Origin: JAGNRR01 sp964409905
Lineage (GTDB): Bacteria; Bacteroidota; Bacteroidia; Chitinophagales; Chitinophagaceae
NCBI GenBank assembly: GCA_964409905.1
Contig: CAYPET010000008.1
Location: forward strand, 37,776-101,775
Length of the DNA: 64,000 nt
Direction: 5' to 3'
Position 1 is the first letter of the stretch. Every line of letters starts with the position of its first letter. A program made the translations under genes and the position numbers. Shown here piece after piece: positions 1 through 8,158 of this stretch. The notes beneath the pieces were generated by a model. That model saw nothing but the letters and a program-made list of their open reading frames with translations. It ran no database searches and was not told the DNA's origin.

Positions 1-12
1 CTTCAGATTCTA

Positions 13-1167
13 TCAGTTTAAGAGATTCGCGGACTTCTTTATTTCGCGAATGGCATTTATTAAATGTTCGATATCCTTCTCATCATTGTAGGCCTGAAAC
101 GACACGCGTAGTAATTGCTTGGCACCAAGTTGCATTATTGGAATTTCAATATGAAATTTTTCGTACAGGGTATTTTTCAATTGTTCGGCATTGGTAGTTT
201 CAATTGGAATACTACAAATCTGACCCAGATAAGCAGCATCCAACGGACATAGCATTGAGCTTTCTAATTCATTTGCCAGTATAGGATAATAGTGTAAAAG
301 TTGGTCGTTACATTTCTTCTTTTCAGCTTCCCAGTTATTTTCTTTAAAAAACCGAAGACAAGCAGGTATCGTAAGATAAGCGCTAAAATCGCGCGTACCA
401 TTATACTGATGATAATCCTGAAATTGACTTGGACCGGTAACAATGGCATCATAACCCCAAGAAACTATGAGCGGCTCTATCGCATGCTGCAGTGCTCTTC
501 GCACATAAAGAAATGAATTCCCCTTGGGTGCTAATAGCCATTTGTGATTGGCACCGGTATAAATGTCAGGGTTTAATCTGTTTATGTCCAGCTCAATATG
601 CCCTGGCACATGGGCACCATCTACAATCGTCAGAATGCCCAATGAGCGCGCTTTATCACATATTTCTTGTGCCGGGAAAATGAGAGCCGTAGAACTTGTG
701 ATGTGTGAAAAAAAGATCACTTTCGTCCTAGGGTTCAGGGCAGCAAAAAACTCCTCAAGAAATTTTTCTTTTGAGACAAGGGGCAAGCTAATTTGAGCAT
801 GCACATACTTGGCTCCTGTTTTCTCACAATGGAATTTCCAGGTGCGGTCTAAGGCGCCATACTCTTGATTGGTTGACAGAATTTCATCGCCTTTCTGTAA
901 GTTCAGGCTATTGATTACGGTATTCAATGCTGTTGTCGGATTCGGCATGAATACAATATCCTGCTCATCGCAACGGATATAGTCTGCCAATGCCCTTCTG
1001 GAAACATCAAGTTGCTGTTGACCCAACTTCGTAATAAACTGTACCGGATTTTCCTCCAACTTACGTTGCCAGTATTGATAATCTTCAAAAATATCTTTAG
1101 GACAAGCGCCAAAAGAACCATGGTTGAGATAAGTGGTGGCTGGATCTAATAAAAACTTTTCTTTCAT
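13..1167 (-). CDS. Class V aminotransferase, isopenicillin-N-epimerase-like
   Basis: This is a PLP-dependent fold-type I enzyme of the class V family (CefD/cysteine-desulfurase-like). From the ATG at 1167 it is 384 residues, normal for the family. The cofactor motifs are clear: VDGAH (Asp about 183, which contacts the pyridine nitrogen) and GANHKW (Lys about 209, the Schiff-base lysine). The N-terminal LNHGSFGACP matches isopenicillin-N-epimerase-like proteins, which rarely have a known substrate and may be cysteine lyases or epimerases. The frame stays open upstream to 1206, but the ATG giving MKEKFLLDP is the usual start. It is the last gene of a probable operon behind ispG and the small membrane gene. 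The fold is certain; the reaction is not. Confidence 0.88.
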   Translation of the reverse strand: MKEKFLLDPATTYLNHGSFGACPKDIFEDYQYWQRKLEENPVQFITKLGQQQLDVSRRALADYIRCDEQDIVFMPNPTTALNTVINSLNLQKGDEILSTNQEYGALDRTWKFHCEKTGAKYVHAQISLPLVSKEKFLEEFFAALNPRTKVIFFSHITSSTALIFPAQEICDKARSLGILTIVDGAHVPGHIELDINRLNPDIYTGANHKWLLAPKGNSFLYVRRALQHAIEPLIVSWGYDAIVTGPSQFQDYHQYNGTRDFSAYLTIPACLRFFKENNWEAEKKKCNDQLLHYYPILANELESSMLCPLDAAYLGQICSIPIETTNAEQLKNTLYEKFHIEIPIMQLGAKQLLRVSFQAYNDEKDIEHLINAIREIKKSANLLN

Positions 1168-1209
1168 CGGATGGATAACAACAGCATTGCTAGTGCAATA
1201 TAACAAGTA

Positions 1210-1584
1210 TTAGCCGCCAAAGAATCTAATTATTGCCGTAAAAGGTTCTCCTGCATAGCAACGCTGGCAATCCAGATACATAAAAACACAGTCCAGCAAA
1301 TCGGTTGCCATGTGCATTACGAGTCCCAAGCCTATAATATTCCAGGGTCGTTTGAAAAACAGCAAAACTAAATAAAATGCTATTGCCGGATAGGTATGCA
1401 GCAAATGAAACTGTATACTACAGCGGTTTGCCTGAAAAACAGGCTCTACCAATAAATGATCGAGATCAACCAACATAGTGCACAGCAATATGAGGTAAGT
1501 GGTTTCCCAATCCTTTCTAAAAAAAAGCAGAGATATTATTAGCGGGAAACCAAAGTGCAGAAAGTAATGTATTGCCGCCTGCAC
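1210..1584 (-). CDS. Small multi-pass membrane protein, DUF6122 type
   Basis: A 124-residue membrane protein with about four hydrophobic helices, resembling the Bacteroidota-restricted DUF6122 family as I remember it. It shows the family pattern of an N-terminal HYFLHFGFPL, then LVDLDHLL, then HLLHTYPA and HMATDLLDC. The spaced Asp and His residues at membrane edges recall the YdjM/DUF457 membrane hydrolase group, so metal binding is possible but unproven. The start is GTG at 1584, six bases after the ispG stop, and translation is probably coupled to ispG. Function is unknown. Confidence 0.75.
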   Translation of the reverse strand: MQAAIHYFLHFGFPLIISLLFFRKDWETTYLILLCTMLVDLDHLLVEPVFQANRCSIQFHLLHTYPAIAFYLVLLFFKRPWNIIGLGLVMHMATDLLDCVFMYLDCQRCYAGEPFTAIIRFFGG

Positions 1585-1590
1585 AATTTA

Positions 1591-3552
1591 TTAATTCATT
1601 TTGGGCTCAACCCAAACATCATTTTCCTTGAGCAGATTAATGAGTTCGTCTACGGCTACCTCACTTGGAATTGCCCGTTTTACCACTTCTTGTCCCTTAT
1701 ACAGGGTAATCTTACCTACACCACTGCCTACATACCCAAAATCAGCATCCGCCATTTCACCCGGGCCATTTACAATGCAACCCATAATGGCAATTTTTAC
1801 CCCTTTTAAGTGGTTGGTTACCGCCCTTATTTTGGCTGTCGTTTCCTGCAAATCAAATAACGTTCTTCCGCAACTTGGGCAAGAAATATATTCCGTTTTC
1901 GAAATTCTGGTACGGGTAGCTTGTAAAATACCAAAGGCGTTTTGATTCGCCTGTTCACAATCAGTCAGGCTTTTGGGTAACTGATAATCCGGGCCAAGTA
2001 TTAGGCCATCACCAAATCCATCCAGCAACAAGGCCCCTGCAGTTGATGCATAATGAATGAGATGCTCCTCGGCATGATTCCCCTTCGAATTTACAATGAA
2101 AATAACGGGCTGTTGGACTCCTTCAATTTCCAGCTGCATCATTTGCTTGCGCAATTCCTTAAACGACTCCTTTGCATTACTATGCAGCACCAAAACGACC
2201 GTAGGGTCATTCTTTATTGCGGCTAAAAAATCTGCATCCAAGCCCTCATGTGCTCCCAAATCTAAAAAGTTTACAAAATCTGACTTGACCGCATCCGATA
2301 AATAGGTAGCACGATTAATATAAGGCATCACCTTTGTTTTGTCTGCGGCTTTCAACCATTGTTCGTAATGAGTAATTACACGCAGAGTGCCTGGCAAACT
2401 GAAGTTTGGCACTTCCTCGGCAAACAAATAGTCTGCCGCAAAATCTGTGACCGTCCATTTATCATCCTGTGCGTTATAACTATATCCTATAGCGGCTAAA
2501 CTTTGAGGATGAATATTCTCTATCTTACCCATATCGGCTACCACTACCGGCACATGCGACCCGCCAATATTTTGAACCTCCAGCGACTGTCGGCGCATGT
2601 AATGATAGGGATCATAACCGCCTAAATCGATAGAATCCAAAGGTGGTTCGTCTTGATTGGCTGATGCTATCGTCACGCATTCTTTGATTATACTCTTGCA
2701 AACAGGCAGCTCCAACTCTGGCTCTTCGGTAAGTGACACGCGAATGGTATCACCTAAACCATCTTTCAACAAAGTGCCTATCCCCACCGCACTTTTAATA
2801 CGACCATCTTCCCCGTCCCCGGCTTCGGTAACGCCTAAATGCAAGGGGTAACATTCCCCAAATTCTTCATTCATTTTATTGGCCAACAACCGATACGCTT
2901 GAACCATTACCTGCGGATTGGAACTTTTCATACTCAACACAATATTGTGATAGTTTTCATCACGCGCAATCCGCAAAAACTCCAAAGCGCTTTCCACCAT
3001 ACCAATAGCTGTATCACCAAAGCGACTCATAATTCTATCGCTAAGCGAGCCATGATTGGTACCAATGCGCATAGCTGTGCCATATTGCTTACAAATATTG
3101 ACCAATGGTACAAACTTTGCCCTAATGCGCTCTAATTCGGCCATATAGGTTTGATCTGTGTATTCCAGGGTTTCAAACTTTTTTTTGTCAGCATAATTCC
3201 CCGGGTTAATTCGCACCTTTTCTACAATGCGTGCGGCAATTTCAGCTGCATTTGGCGTAAAATGTATATCAGCCACTAAAGGTGTATCGAAGCCAGCAGC
3301 CCGTATTCCATCTTTTATTGCTTGTAAATTTTGTGCCTCTTTAATTGAAGGTGCCGTTATCCGAACCAATTCGGCTCCGGCTTCTATACAACGAATACTT
3401 TGCTCTATGGTGGCAGCGGTATCCATTGTATCCGTTGTTGTCATGGTTTGAATTCGGATGGGGTGATAATTCCCCAAAAGCAACCCACCAATATTCACCT
3501 CTTTGGTTTTCAGTCGCTTATATTTGTGTAGGTTTTCGCAGAATAGTTGCAT
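1591..3552 (-). CDS. ispG: 4-hydroxy-3-methylbut-2-enyl diphosphate synthase, long form
   Basis: IspG (GcpE) makes HMBPP from MEcPP in the penultimate step of the MEP isoprenoid pathway, using a [4Fe-4S] cluster. This is the long form of about 653 residues found in Bacteroidota, Chlamydiae and plants, with an extra domain between the N-terminal TIM barrel and the C-terminal cluster domain. The cluster ligands are visible as Cys 558 and 561 (SCPSC) and Cys 592 (MGCIVNGPGE), with Glu 599 as the fourth ligand. I chose the ATG at 3552 rather than the TTG at 3555. A TAnnTTTG promoter element ends only five bases before it. It heads an operon with the two genes downstream. Confidence 0.97.
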   Translation of the reverse strand: MQLFCENLHKYKRLKTKEVNIGGLLLGNYHPIRIQTMTTTDTMDTAATIEQSIRCIEAGAELVRITAPSIKEAQNLQAIKDGIRAAGFDTPLVADIHFTPNAAEIAARIVEKVRINPGNYADKKKFETLEYTDQTYMAELERIRAKFVPLVNICKQYGTAMRIGTNHGSLSDRIMSRFGDTAIGMVESALEFLRIARDENYHNIVLSMKSSNPQVMVQAYRLLANKMNEEFGECYPLHLGVTEAGDGEDGRIKSAVGIGTLLKDGLGDTIRVSLTEEPELELPVCKSIIKECVTIASANQDEPPLDSIDLGGYDPYHYMRRQSLEVQNIGGSHVPVVVADMGKIENIHPQSLAAIGYSYNAQDDKWTVTDFAADYLFAEEVPNFSLPGTLRVITHYEQWLKAADKTKVMPYINRATYLSDAVKSDFVNFLDLGAHEGLDADFLAAIKNDPTVVLVLHSNAKESFKELRKQMMQLEIEGVQQPVIFIVNSKGNHAEEHLIHYASTAGALLLDGFGDGLILGPDYQLPKSLTDCEQANQNAFGILQATRTRISKTEYISCPSCGRTLFDLQETTAKIRAVTNHLKGVKIAIMGCIVNGPGEMADADFGYVGSGVGKITLYKGQEVVKRAIPSEVAVDELINLLKENDVWVEPKMN

Positions 3553-3557
3553 CAATA

Positions 3558-3565
3558 CAAATGTA
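3558..3565 (-). promoter_or_regulatory. Promoter -7 element of ispG (TACATTTG)
   Basis: An exact match to the Bacteroidota -7 consensus TAnnTTTG on the minus strand, with five bases between it and the ispG ATG. No TTTG lies at the expected -33 distance. The predicted mRNA start is at or next to the start codon. Confidence 0.55.
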
Positions 3566-3625
3566 ATGGCTAGTTCGGCTTTTTGGATTAAGAAAAGAAT
3601 AAATCAATATCCCAAAAAAATGCAA

Positions 3626-4522
3626 ATGAAATCAAGATATATGAAGCACTTAGTATTTACAGTTGGACTACTCATTTTTTCAATAGCAAACTTGATTGCT
3701 CAAGAATTAGGCGCAGCAATGCAAGCCAATGATGCCTTGCGTGCTTATGTTCAAAAACTTGCTGCGGCCAACCAAAACGCAGCGAATCGGGGCGAGGCCG
3801 CTGCCAGCTTTACTTTACCCATACAGCAAAAATTAGATAGTATTCAAAAAAGGATTAACGCACGAGAGGCATTTTTCAAGAAAGTGCAGGGAGTAAACAG
3901 TTCTTTTTTTCCGGCTTTATTCAAACGCGGTCTTTACATGCGATACCAATTGCAGGTGCGCAACGAAAGTTTGCCACTGGCTAATGATCGTGCATATTGT
4001 GATATTCTGGAGCATCTCATTACATCTTCCCAATATTTTTCTGCTAATAAAAAAGCTTATTACGCCAAAGACAATTATCAAATACCCGATGAATATGTTG
4101 ATAAAGCAAAAGAAGTATTTGAACCTATGATTGATAAACTTATCGAAATATGCAATGCCCATCCTGACAAAGCATTTCTGGCAACCATAGTAACTACGGG
4201 ATATGCCGATGATGAACCGATAGCGCCGTACTCTGTAATTTACTATGATCTATTGGACCAACTGAACGAGACGAAAGCCAGTAATGTAGGCTTGAAATAT
4301 TATTTATCCCATTTAAGGGCAAAAAACCTGGCGGCCATCATTGCCGAACTTATAAAAGAAAAAAAGAACAAACTAGTTCAACCTTCTCTGCTCACCACAA
4401 TCATCAAAAGCGTGGGAGCCGGCGTATTAAAAGAAGCAGCTTCAGATAATGTAACTGAAACCAATGGCAAGGAAAAAAGTCGTGTTGTAAAAGTCTATTG
4501 GGATATTTTGCCAAATTTCTAA
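3626..4522 (+). CDS. Secreted protein with divergent OmpA-like C-terminus
   Basis: A protein of about 298 residues with an N-terminal signal peptide (MKHLVFTVGLLIFSIANLIAQ, cleavage after the Ala-Gln region). The middle is helical, with many Gln and Lys. From about residue 185 the stretch TTGYADDEP, followed after an insertion by YYLSHLRAKNLAAIIAEL, resembles the peptidoglycan-binding OmpA-like domain (GYAD... LSxxRAxxV). The match is partial, so this assignment is tentative. Starts at 3620, 3626 and 3641 are all possible; none has a clear ribosome site. It is followed after 35 bases by another envelope gene on the same strand. Confidence 0.6.
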   Translation: MKSRYMKHLVFTVGLLIFSIANLIAQELGAAMQANDALRAYVQKLAAANQNAANRGEAAASFTLPIQQKLDSIQKRINAREAFFKKVQGVNSSFFPALFKRGLYMRYQLQVRNESLPLANDRAYCDILEHLITSSQYFSANKKAYYAKDNYQIPDEYVDKAKEVFEPMIDKLIEICNAHPDKAFLATIVTTGYADDEPIAPYSVIYYDLLDQLNETKASNVGLKYYLSHLRAKNLAAIIAELIKEKKNKLVQPSLLTTIIKSVGAGVLKEAASDNVTETNGKEKSRVVKVYWDILPNF

Positions 4523-4557
4523 CACCCCTATTCTGCATTAATCTTTACATTTATAAC

Positions 4558-6000
4558 ATGTTGCGAAACAGTAGTCTGTTTATTGTGCTTTTCGTGCTAT
4601 TGGCGAATGTGCTCAAAGCTCAAAAGTTATTTTTGAGTCCAGCCGAGTATATTAATACAAATAGTGGTCAGGTAAAAGTAATTGGCAATGTGGGTGATTT
4701 TACGGCCTGTTTTTTGGAGGGGGAAGCGGGAACCGAAATCATTTGGTACGATAGCATAATGCGCAGAGCGGGCGGATCCAGTCTGGATTTTATAGCGGGT
4801 AGTACCGCCCCCATTAAATTTTATACCACTTCTTCAGCAGCCTACGTTTTTTACCAGCGTAAAAAACGCAAGAAGCTTGAACTTTGGGCAGCAAGAGTAG
4901 TGCCGCAGCACAAGGATACCATCATACCTGTATTAATAGACTCTGCACAGCTATCAAATAATTGGGACGATGTACGGTTTGAAGTGCATGAAAGTTTGCA
5001 GCCGAATCGTTTTATTTACTCCTTTACCAATTATGTTGCGATTGAGAATAAACTCACCGTCCAGGCAACATTACTCGACCAGGCCTTTAAACCTCTAAAC
5101 GTAGTGAATGAAACCATAGACGATATCGTGTTTCATAGTATTTTAAGTATTCGAACTGACCCGTTCAATGGCTTGCATATACTTTTTGGTGAACCAGATA
5201 TGCTGAATGGAGGTATACAACATGTATTGATTGGTTCAAAATCAACGAGTGCCACCTTCATGCGTTATAATAAACTAGATCTTAATCAGTACAGACTGCG
5301 CGGCGGCCAGCTAATTTTTGATAAGGCATCCAATCAACTTTATTTTGGCTGTTTAATGCATCAATCAGGATCGGAAGTACTGGATGCCTTGGGCATATTT
5401 AGCTATGACCCGACAACTCAAAGTTGGCAGGACAGGAAATTCGCGCTATTGGGAGGGCTAAAAAGCACCGAGCAACAACGCCTAAACAATCTAAGACTAC
5501 GAAAATTTTCGATGCGCGCGGATGGAGGTGCAATATTTGTCACCGAAAAGGTTTTTGAAGAAACCTATCAACGTAACCGCAGTATTGGATTTGTAACACC
5601 CGGTCTGGGTATGATCAGCAGCACTTATAGCGTCTTCCATAATGACGAAATTGTTGTATTCAATACCGACCCCGACGGCCAACTGGCCTGGCATGAAGTG
5701 ATACTCAAATCACAGGAAACAGCCGATGCCAACGAACGCTTTCATTCTTTTGGACTATTAGAATATCCCTTGGGGCAGGTGTACTTGTATACTGAAAAAA
5801 GAAATAACACAGACCGTTTTATTACCGCTTACCTTTCCAACAAAGGCAGTTTACGCCTCAAACAATTTCAAACCACGGCCTATCAAGACATTGAAGAAGC
5901 GAAACTATTATTGCGCAGTGCGCAACAACTAACATCTAACGAAATCGTTTTTCCCGTGATTTACCGTGGAACAATTAGCTTTGCCAAAATTATCTTCTAG
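4558..6000 (+). CDS. Secreted protein of unknown function
   Basis: A protein of about 480 residues with a clear signal peptide (SLFIVLFVLLANVLKAQ). I do not recognise the rest. It is rich in beta-type sequence with repeated short hydrophobic and aromatic stretches, as in beta-propeller or beta-sandwich exported proteins, and has no Cys cluster, catalytic motif or sorting tail that I can see. The ATG at 4558 is preferred because the signal peptide begins there and because TACATTTA, one base off the -7 consensus, ends four bases upstream. It ends with TAG two bases before the next gene, so the two are surely co-transcribed. Confidence 0.75.
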   Translation: MLRNSSLFIVLFVLLANVLKAQKLFLSPAEYINTNSGQVKVIGNVGDFTACFLEGEAGTEIIWYDSIMRRAGGSSLDFIAGSTAPIKFYTTSSAAYVFYQRKKRKKLELWAARVVPQHKDTIIPVLIDSAQLSNNWDDVRFEVHESLQPNRFIYSFTNYVAIENKLTVQATLLDQAFKPLNVVNETIDDIVFHSILSIRTDPFNGLHILFGEPDMLNGGIQHVLIGSKSTSATFMRYNKLDLNQYRLRGGQLIFDKASNQLYFGCLMHQSGSEVLDALGIFSYDPTTQSWQDRKFALLGGLKSTEQQRLNNLRLRKFSMRADGGAIFVTEKVFEETYQRNRSIGFVTPGLGMISSTYSVFHNDEIVVFNTDPDGQLAWHEVILKSQETADANERFHSFGLLEYPLGQVYLYTEKRNNTDRFITAYLSNKGSLRLKQFQTTAYQDIEEAKLLLRSAQQLTSNEIVFPVIYRGTISFAKIIF

Positions 6001-6002
6001 GC

Positions 6003-6992
6003 GTGCTTTTACTTTTCAAGAGAAATGATATTATTGGATTTTTGGTTTTAGCCGTTGTGGCTTTTTTATTGCGCCTGGTCTTTTTTGTCAATCCTCCACA
6101 GATAGCTGCATTAGGCGAATTTGAGGTAACCACCTTTGGTCATTTTGCTTGGCTGCGTAATTGGTTTCTTAATAGCAGTTTTACCTTTATTTTGCTCAGC
6201 ACCATTGTATGGTTGCTCTTCAGCATTTATTTCAAACAATCCGTTGCTGATGAAAAGTTTTTATCGCGGCGCGATTTCATGCCGGCCTTTGCCCTGATTC
6301 TTATCACGGCTTCCTTGCCACAGTTTATTATTTTATCCGCTCCTTTGTTTTCGGCCTTTTTTGTATACCTGAGTTTCTCTTTTGCAATTGGCACGCCCTA
6401 TAACAAAGCAGCCCATTCGCGGTATTTTAATATTGGTTTTTTTATGGGAGTGGCCATTGTATTTTATTGGCCAGCTATAATAGCTATTCCGGCCATTCTT
6501 ATCATTCTTTTGGGGATGCGCCTTTTTGTTTTGCAAGAAATTCTTGCATACTTTTTTGGCATTTTACTGCCTTTGTATCTCATATTTTCGCTGTATTATG
6601 TTTTTGTCGGCAAAACAATCTCATATGCTGACCTAGCCTTAAAATTGCATTTACCCGTTTCGTGGACACATGTTTCTGCCACTATCCTACTCATTGCTTT
6701 ATTGATTTTGGTAACTTTTTATGGTTTGTATATTTCGCGAAATAATATGGCTGATAATAAAATACAATTAATCAAAAGGTGGAATAGCTTGGTAATTTAT
6801 CTGGTCGTGAGTATCCTTATCGGCTTCACCACCACCACGTTCCCTGGCAATGCTTTTGTATTTGTATTGATTCCATTTAGTATAATATTAAGCTCGGCGC
6901 TTACAAATAATCTTTCAAAATATAATACTTTTACTTTCTATCTGGTACTAATTGCTGTATTGTCTGTACAGTGGGTGCTCAGATTTTTATAA
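6003..6992 (+). CDS. Multi-pass inner membrane protein of unknown function
   Basis: A 329-residue protein with about ten hydrophobic helices and almost no soluble domain. It resembles Bacteroidota-only integral membrane families such as DUF6427, but I cannot assign it firmly. The start is GTG at 6003, two bases after the preceding stop, so translation is coupled. There are no charged membrane residues of a known transporter signature. It ends eight bases before purQ. Its constant partner here is the secreted protein upstream, which suggests a shared envelope role. Confidence 0.7.
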   Translation: MLLLFKRNDIIGFLVLAVVAFLLRLVFFVNPPQIAALGEFEVTTFGHFAWLRNWFLNSSFTFILLSTIVWLLFSIYFKQSVADEKFLSRRDFMPAFALILITASLPQFIILSAPLFSAFFVYLSFSFAIGTPYNKAAHSRYFNIGFFMGVAIVFYWPAIIAIPAILIILLGMRLFVLQEILAYFFGILLPLYLIFSLYYVFVGKTISYADLALKLHLPVSWTHVSATILLIALLILVTFYGLYISRNNMADNKIQLIKRWNSLVIYLVVSILIGFTTTTFPGNAFVFVLIPFSIILSSALTNNLSKYNTFTFYLVLIAVLSVQWVLRFL

Positions 6993-7000
6993 AATAAATT

Positions 7001-7702
7001 ATGAAATTCGGAGTTGTTGTTTTCCCAGGCTCAAATTGTGATCAGGATATGCACGATGCTTTAGCACATGATTTGGGTCAAGAAGTAGTTATGCTTTGGC
7101 ATAAGGATAAAGATTTATCAGGTTTTACAACAGATGATTGCATCGTACTGCCTGGAGGATTTTCATTTGGCGATTATTTGCGTTGCGGAGCTATGGCCCG
7201 CTTTAGCCCTATCATGGAGAGCGTAATTGCCTTTGCCAATAAAGGAGGTAAAGTACTGGGTGTTTGTAATGGTTTTCAGGTATTGTGCGAAGCGCAATTA
7301 CTACCAGGAGCACTTTTGGCCAACGACCATCAAAAGTTCGCTTGTAAAAACGTTTATTTAAAACCAAAAAGCAAGAGTGCGGCTATTACAAGCCAGCTTG
7401 ATGCCAACAAAGCTTATAAAATACCCATAGCGCACGGTGAAGGTCGATATTACGCCGATAATGAAACTATTGAGCGGCTTGTGGCGAATGACCAGATTAT
7501 CTTTAGCTATTGCGACCAAAATGGTGAAGAGCACGATGATAATAACCCCAATGGTTCATTGCTCAACATTGCGGGCATTACAAATGAAACAAAAAACGTA
7601 TTTGGCATGATGCCACACCCCGAGCGCGCATGTAATGACATTCTGGGCAATATCGATGGGCGCAAATTTTTTGAAGGAATTATTAATTATGAATATGCAT
7701 AA
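7001..7702 (+). CDS. purQ: Phosphoribosylformylglycinamidine synthase subunit PurQ
   Basis: PurQ is the glutaminase subunit that feeds ammonia to PurL in the fourth step of purine synthesis. The 233-residue product has the class I amidotransferase triad: Cys in LGVCNGFQ (about residue 87) and His-Glu in MPHPERA near the C-terminus. The N-terminus KFGVVVFPGSNCDQD is typical of PurQ. Its 3' end overlaps the next gene by 14 bases. PurL and PurS are not in this window. Its place among envelope genes looks like operon hitch-hiking rather than a functional link. Confidence 0.96.
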   Translation: MKFGVVVFPGSNCDQDMHDALAHDLGQEVVMLWHKDKDLSGFTTDDCIVLPGGFSFGDYLRCGAMARFSPIMESVIAFANKGGKVLGVCNGFQVLCEAQLLPGALLANDHQKFACKNVYLKPKSKSAAITSQLDANKAYKIPIAHGEGRYYADNETIERLVANDQIIFSYCDQNGEEHDDNNPNGSLLNIAGITNETKNVFGMMPHPERACNDILGNIDGRKFFEGIINYEYA

Positions 7703-8153
7703 AATTTTATTGCTAGGTTTTATATCGATGTTGCTTCCGGCCAGTTTATTCGCTCAGTTGCAAAACCCAACCGATGCCTTACCGGATGTGCAATGGGAGA
7801 TGAACATTAAACCAACGCAAACAAAAAACGAATATCAACTTACTGCCAAGGCTAAAGTACCTCCGAAGTATCATATTTTTGGTCAAAATCCTGGCGACGA
7901 CTTTTTAATTCCCACGCATTTTGAATTTGATTGTAAAAAAATAAAACTTATTAATGTAAAAGAGCTAGGGGAATTGAAAACTGAAGAAATGGAGGGGGTA
8001 GGCACCATTCATTATTTTGAGAAGGAAGTGAGTTTTGTAGCCACGATACATTCTAAATACAAAGAAGTAAAAGGGTTTATTGAATATCAAATGTGCAATG
8101 CCACTATGTGCTTCCCGCCAACCCAAAAAAATTTCAAATTCACCGTTAAATAA
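7689..8153 (+). CDS. Periplasmic DsbD alpha-domain protein
   Basis: A protein of about 154 residues: signal peptide (HKILLLGFISMLLPASLFAQ) plus one immunoglobulin-like DsbD N-terminal domain. The redox cysteines are kept in YQMCNATMCFPP near the C-terminus, followed by FKFTVK as in the DsbD alpha domain. It has no transmembrane or thioredoxin domain, so it could act as a separate periplasmic reductant shuttle for the full DsbD next door. Starts at 7689 and 7695 are both possible; either lies inside the end of purQ. The next gene begins five bases after its stop. Confidence 0.85.
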   Translation: MNMHKILLLGFISMLLPASLFAQLQNPTDALPDVQWEMNIKPTQTKNEYQLTAKAKVPPKYHIFGQNPGDDFLIPTHFEFDCKKIKLINVKELGELKTEEMEGVGTIHYFEKEVSFVATIHSKYKEVKGFIEYQMCNATMCFPPTQKNFKFTVK

Positions 8154-8158
8154 ATTGC

